Positions 62,197 to 64,000 of a stretch of 64,000 bases of DNA are shown piece after piece. The stretch covers positions 1 to 64,000 of the forward strand of contig VXIS01000201.1 in the NCBI GenBank assembly GCA_008704415.1, in the 5' to 3' direction. The DNA comes from Sphaerosporella brunnea. Taxonomy: Eukaryota > Ascomycota > Pezizomycetes > Pezizales > Pyronemataceae. The notes under the pieces were generated by a model. The model did not search any database, was not told the DNA's origin, and was given only the letters and a program-made list of their open reading frames with translations. Made by a program: the position numbers and the translations under genes. Position 1 is the stretch's first letter; the number at the start of each line of letters is the position of its first letter.

Positions 62197-62533
62197 CAGT
62201 GTTCCTAATAGCCAGCCCAAAAAGCGCGGCTGTGCGGGCGGGCTGCCAAAAGGCAACAGCCCGGCTGTCTCAAAATCACGACGGGCTGGCTGGCGGGCTG
62301 TCGGGCTGCCAAGCACTTTCGACTGAGGTGAACGTGTCATGCAACCATCAGTTTGACCTAGTTACGTCTTAAACGGAAGAGTAGCTGTTGCTCCATTCCC
62401 CATAGCGCATGACCCCTGCATCCGCTAGAAGCCCGGCAGCCAGCCCGGCAGCCCAAACAGCCGGCCCGTCGTTTTGATCAGCCCATGCAGCCCAGCATCA
62501 GCCCGACGGGCGGGCTGGCTATTAGGAACACTG
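62197..62533. mobile_element. Non-autonomous hAT MITE, CAGTGTTC family
   Basis: 337 bp, ends CAGTGTTCCTAATAGCC and GGCTATTAGGAACACTG, with a perfect 8-bp duplication ATTCCACC at 62189-62196 and 62534-62541. Closely related to 37774-38077, sharing the first 150 bp almost base for base. Confidence 0.95.
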
Positions 62534-62541
62534 ATTCCACC

Positions 62542-63225
62542 TGGGCAATGCTTGAACGGTTGCAGCACCTGCGACCAGATGCTTCTCTCGTCACACAGAG
62601 TGATCCCACGCTGCAAAAACAGCCTTTGCAGCTGGATGATCACGACGGGACGTGGATCGAGCGGTTAAGCAACACCCTCGAGGTTTTTGAGGCACCTGCG
62701 TACTCAGATCTAGTTTGAAGGATTCCCGATTCATCAGCCGGGTATGTTCCCACTGGTAAACTGAATTTCGCTCCACACCTGCCTGTAACAGGAGACCCGC
62801 CATAAGCTAGTTATGCACGACGCTCAACTGTAGCGATGAAGACAGTTCCGCACGATATCACCCTGCGTTGGTTTGCGCGTTGCCTCAATATCTGTCGTAT
62901 CACGGCGGCCCACCACTGATGGCGCTTTCACCGTTGCAACAGCTGAGACGGCAATCTGGATGATGTGATGCCACAATAGTTTCCAAATTGCAACCACCTT
63001 GGCGTTGGCCGATATCTGGTGGGGCGGAGGTAACGGGCGCTGTTGGCTATCTACGTGACACCTCAAGATCTAATTGCTGGCTTTCAGTGACAGGACTGTG
63101 ATGACTATGCGGTTTCACCACGGCTGTTCGGACAGTATTATGTGGATGTTCTGGCTCACGTATAGTGCAGACACCTATACACCTCGTCATCGCACGGTGC
63201 CAGTCGGTGGGCATGGGTGGAGATG
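62542..63225. other. No gene supported
   Basis: No domain or repeat recognised between the two MITEs. Confidence 0.5.
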
Positions 63226-63613
63226 TAGAGCTGTGTACAGGTCGGGGCGCCCCGACGGGGCACGAGGCTTGACGAGGTGGAGAAAGCCTCACCGCGCCCC
63301 GGCCACCCCGTCGCTGCCCCGGCCGCACCGTCGAAACCCCGGTCCTCCCATTGCTCCCAATGCACCTGTTGACAGCAAGTTTGCACGCAGCGATACTACG
63401 ATGTTGGTAGAAGACATATGTATTGAAGGTACGGAGCTTAGGCACTGGGTTCTGCACATACTCGGATCCCAGATAGAGTGACAACAGCACCCCGCCGCCG
63501 TCACACCCGGATGACCCCGCCCAACCCCAATTACCCCGTCGCGCCCCGGTGCACCCCACCTCGTCGCACCCCGCCCGCCCGTGCCCCGACCCGTCGCCCC
63601 GCGCACAGTTCTA
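63226..63613. mobile_element. GC-rich MITE with TA ends, copy B
   Basis: Left end TAGAGCTGTGTACAGGTCGG and right end CCGCGCACAGTTCTA, an imperfect inverted pair with TA at both tips. The interior carries CGACGGGGC, GACGAGGTGG and the reverse motifs CCACCTCGTCGC, as in copy A. The right edge abuts the DDE transposase remnant at the codon where copy 1 of that remnant continues, so it either inserted there or lies at a breakpoint. Confidence 0.7.
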
Positions 63614-64000
63614 CCCTGAAGGCCATCAGTGCAGACGGGGTTTCCACCCTCTTGGACTTTTGGCCGTGCGTGGGGTTTGGCATGTAGCAGTCCTAAGGGG
63701 AAAAAAAATCAGCGGTGGTCTCTTCAGCGGGGTGGACTCAGGGGAGTACATACCTTCCCGCCATAGTCCTCTCTCACGGAGAACCTGATTCATCCCTTCG
63801 GCGACCTCGTTTTCTGATTGTGACGGCGGTTGTCGCGGTAAAACCAGCCATCCTTCATGTCTGGAGTCTGCGCGCCAGCGCTCGACAGAATCGCCATGTT
63901 TGAAACTCCTGCGCTTCGGAGCCGCGGTGATCAAGTTCAACGGGAAGAGCGGCGCCGATACTCAAGCAGCCGGCGTGGAACCGGCAGCTCGGGTATTTCT
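63614..64000 (-). pseudogene. DDE transposase remnant, copy 2 (runs off window)
   Basis: The minus strand gives ILSSAGAQTPDMKDGWFYRD and NRRHNQKTRSPKG, then, after a one-base frame change, MNQVLRERGLWREGM, and finally VCTDGLQG, where the GC-rich MITE begins. It aligns with 59600-60020 in inverted orientation, with an internal difference of about 100 bp near 63950. The DGW-[FY]-Y segment upstream of ERGLW is better preserved here than in copy 1. The remainder lies beyond the window end. Confidence 0.7.

Overview
The window looks like transposon-dominated genomic DNA of a filamentous fungus, most likely an Agaricomycete (Basidiomycota). The evidence is very short GT-AG introns (43-56 bp) in the few host-type genes, two chromodomain Ty3/gypsy elements, many hAT remnants, and fragments of a DDE transposase family that I recall from Agaricomycete genomes. 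The genus cannot be fixed from the sequence; a Rhizoctonia-like genome is only a guess. No rRNA, convincing tRNA, CRISPR array or bacterial-type operon was seen.

Host-type genes are islands: a Pro/Gln-repeat protein (2834-3786), a small LSB1/PIN3-like SH3 protein (4601-4990, minus), a 576-residue protein with a duplicated C-terminal domain (12878-14651), and a 435-residue Pro/Gln-rich protein (19562-20981). All are joined by introns that keep frame. They are scattered and show no shared pathway.

Mobile elements can be bounded from their own ends. hAT elements with AGCTCGAGC-rich subterminal arrays lie at 826-1669, 27443-28557 and 50289-51250. A second hAT family with CAGTGTTC ends lies at 8958-9377, 37774-38077, 55490-56415 and 62197-62533, all with 8-bp duplications, plus a larger copy ending at 25204. 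That larger copy is interrupted by a MULE (23640-25027) with 104-bp terminal inverted repeats and a perfect 9-bp duplication; the MULE carries an intact ORF that lacks the catalytic core. Two GC-rich elements with TA ends lie at 7276-7716 and 63226-63613.

Gypsy-1 (29501-35244, plus) has LTRs identical over 132 bp and a perfect 5-bp duplication, but its reverse transcriptase has lost the catalytic core in frame and pol has two nonsense codons. Gypsy-2 (40929-48763, minus) has 512-bp LTRs about 1.2% diverged, a perfect 5-bp duplication, and nearly intact gag, protease and a 1461-codon pol with an unusually long region between RNase H and integrase. Gypsy-2 and the hAT at 50289 both inserted into a satellite-like array of about 310-bp units (roughly 40072-52010). 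The right end (58890-64000) holds a gypsy 3' remnant and two inverted copies of a decayed DDE transposase.

Nothing here is a functional operon. The coherent picture is layered insertion: old hAT and DDE remnants, tandem satellites, then recent gypsy and MULE insertions.
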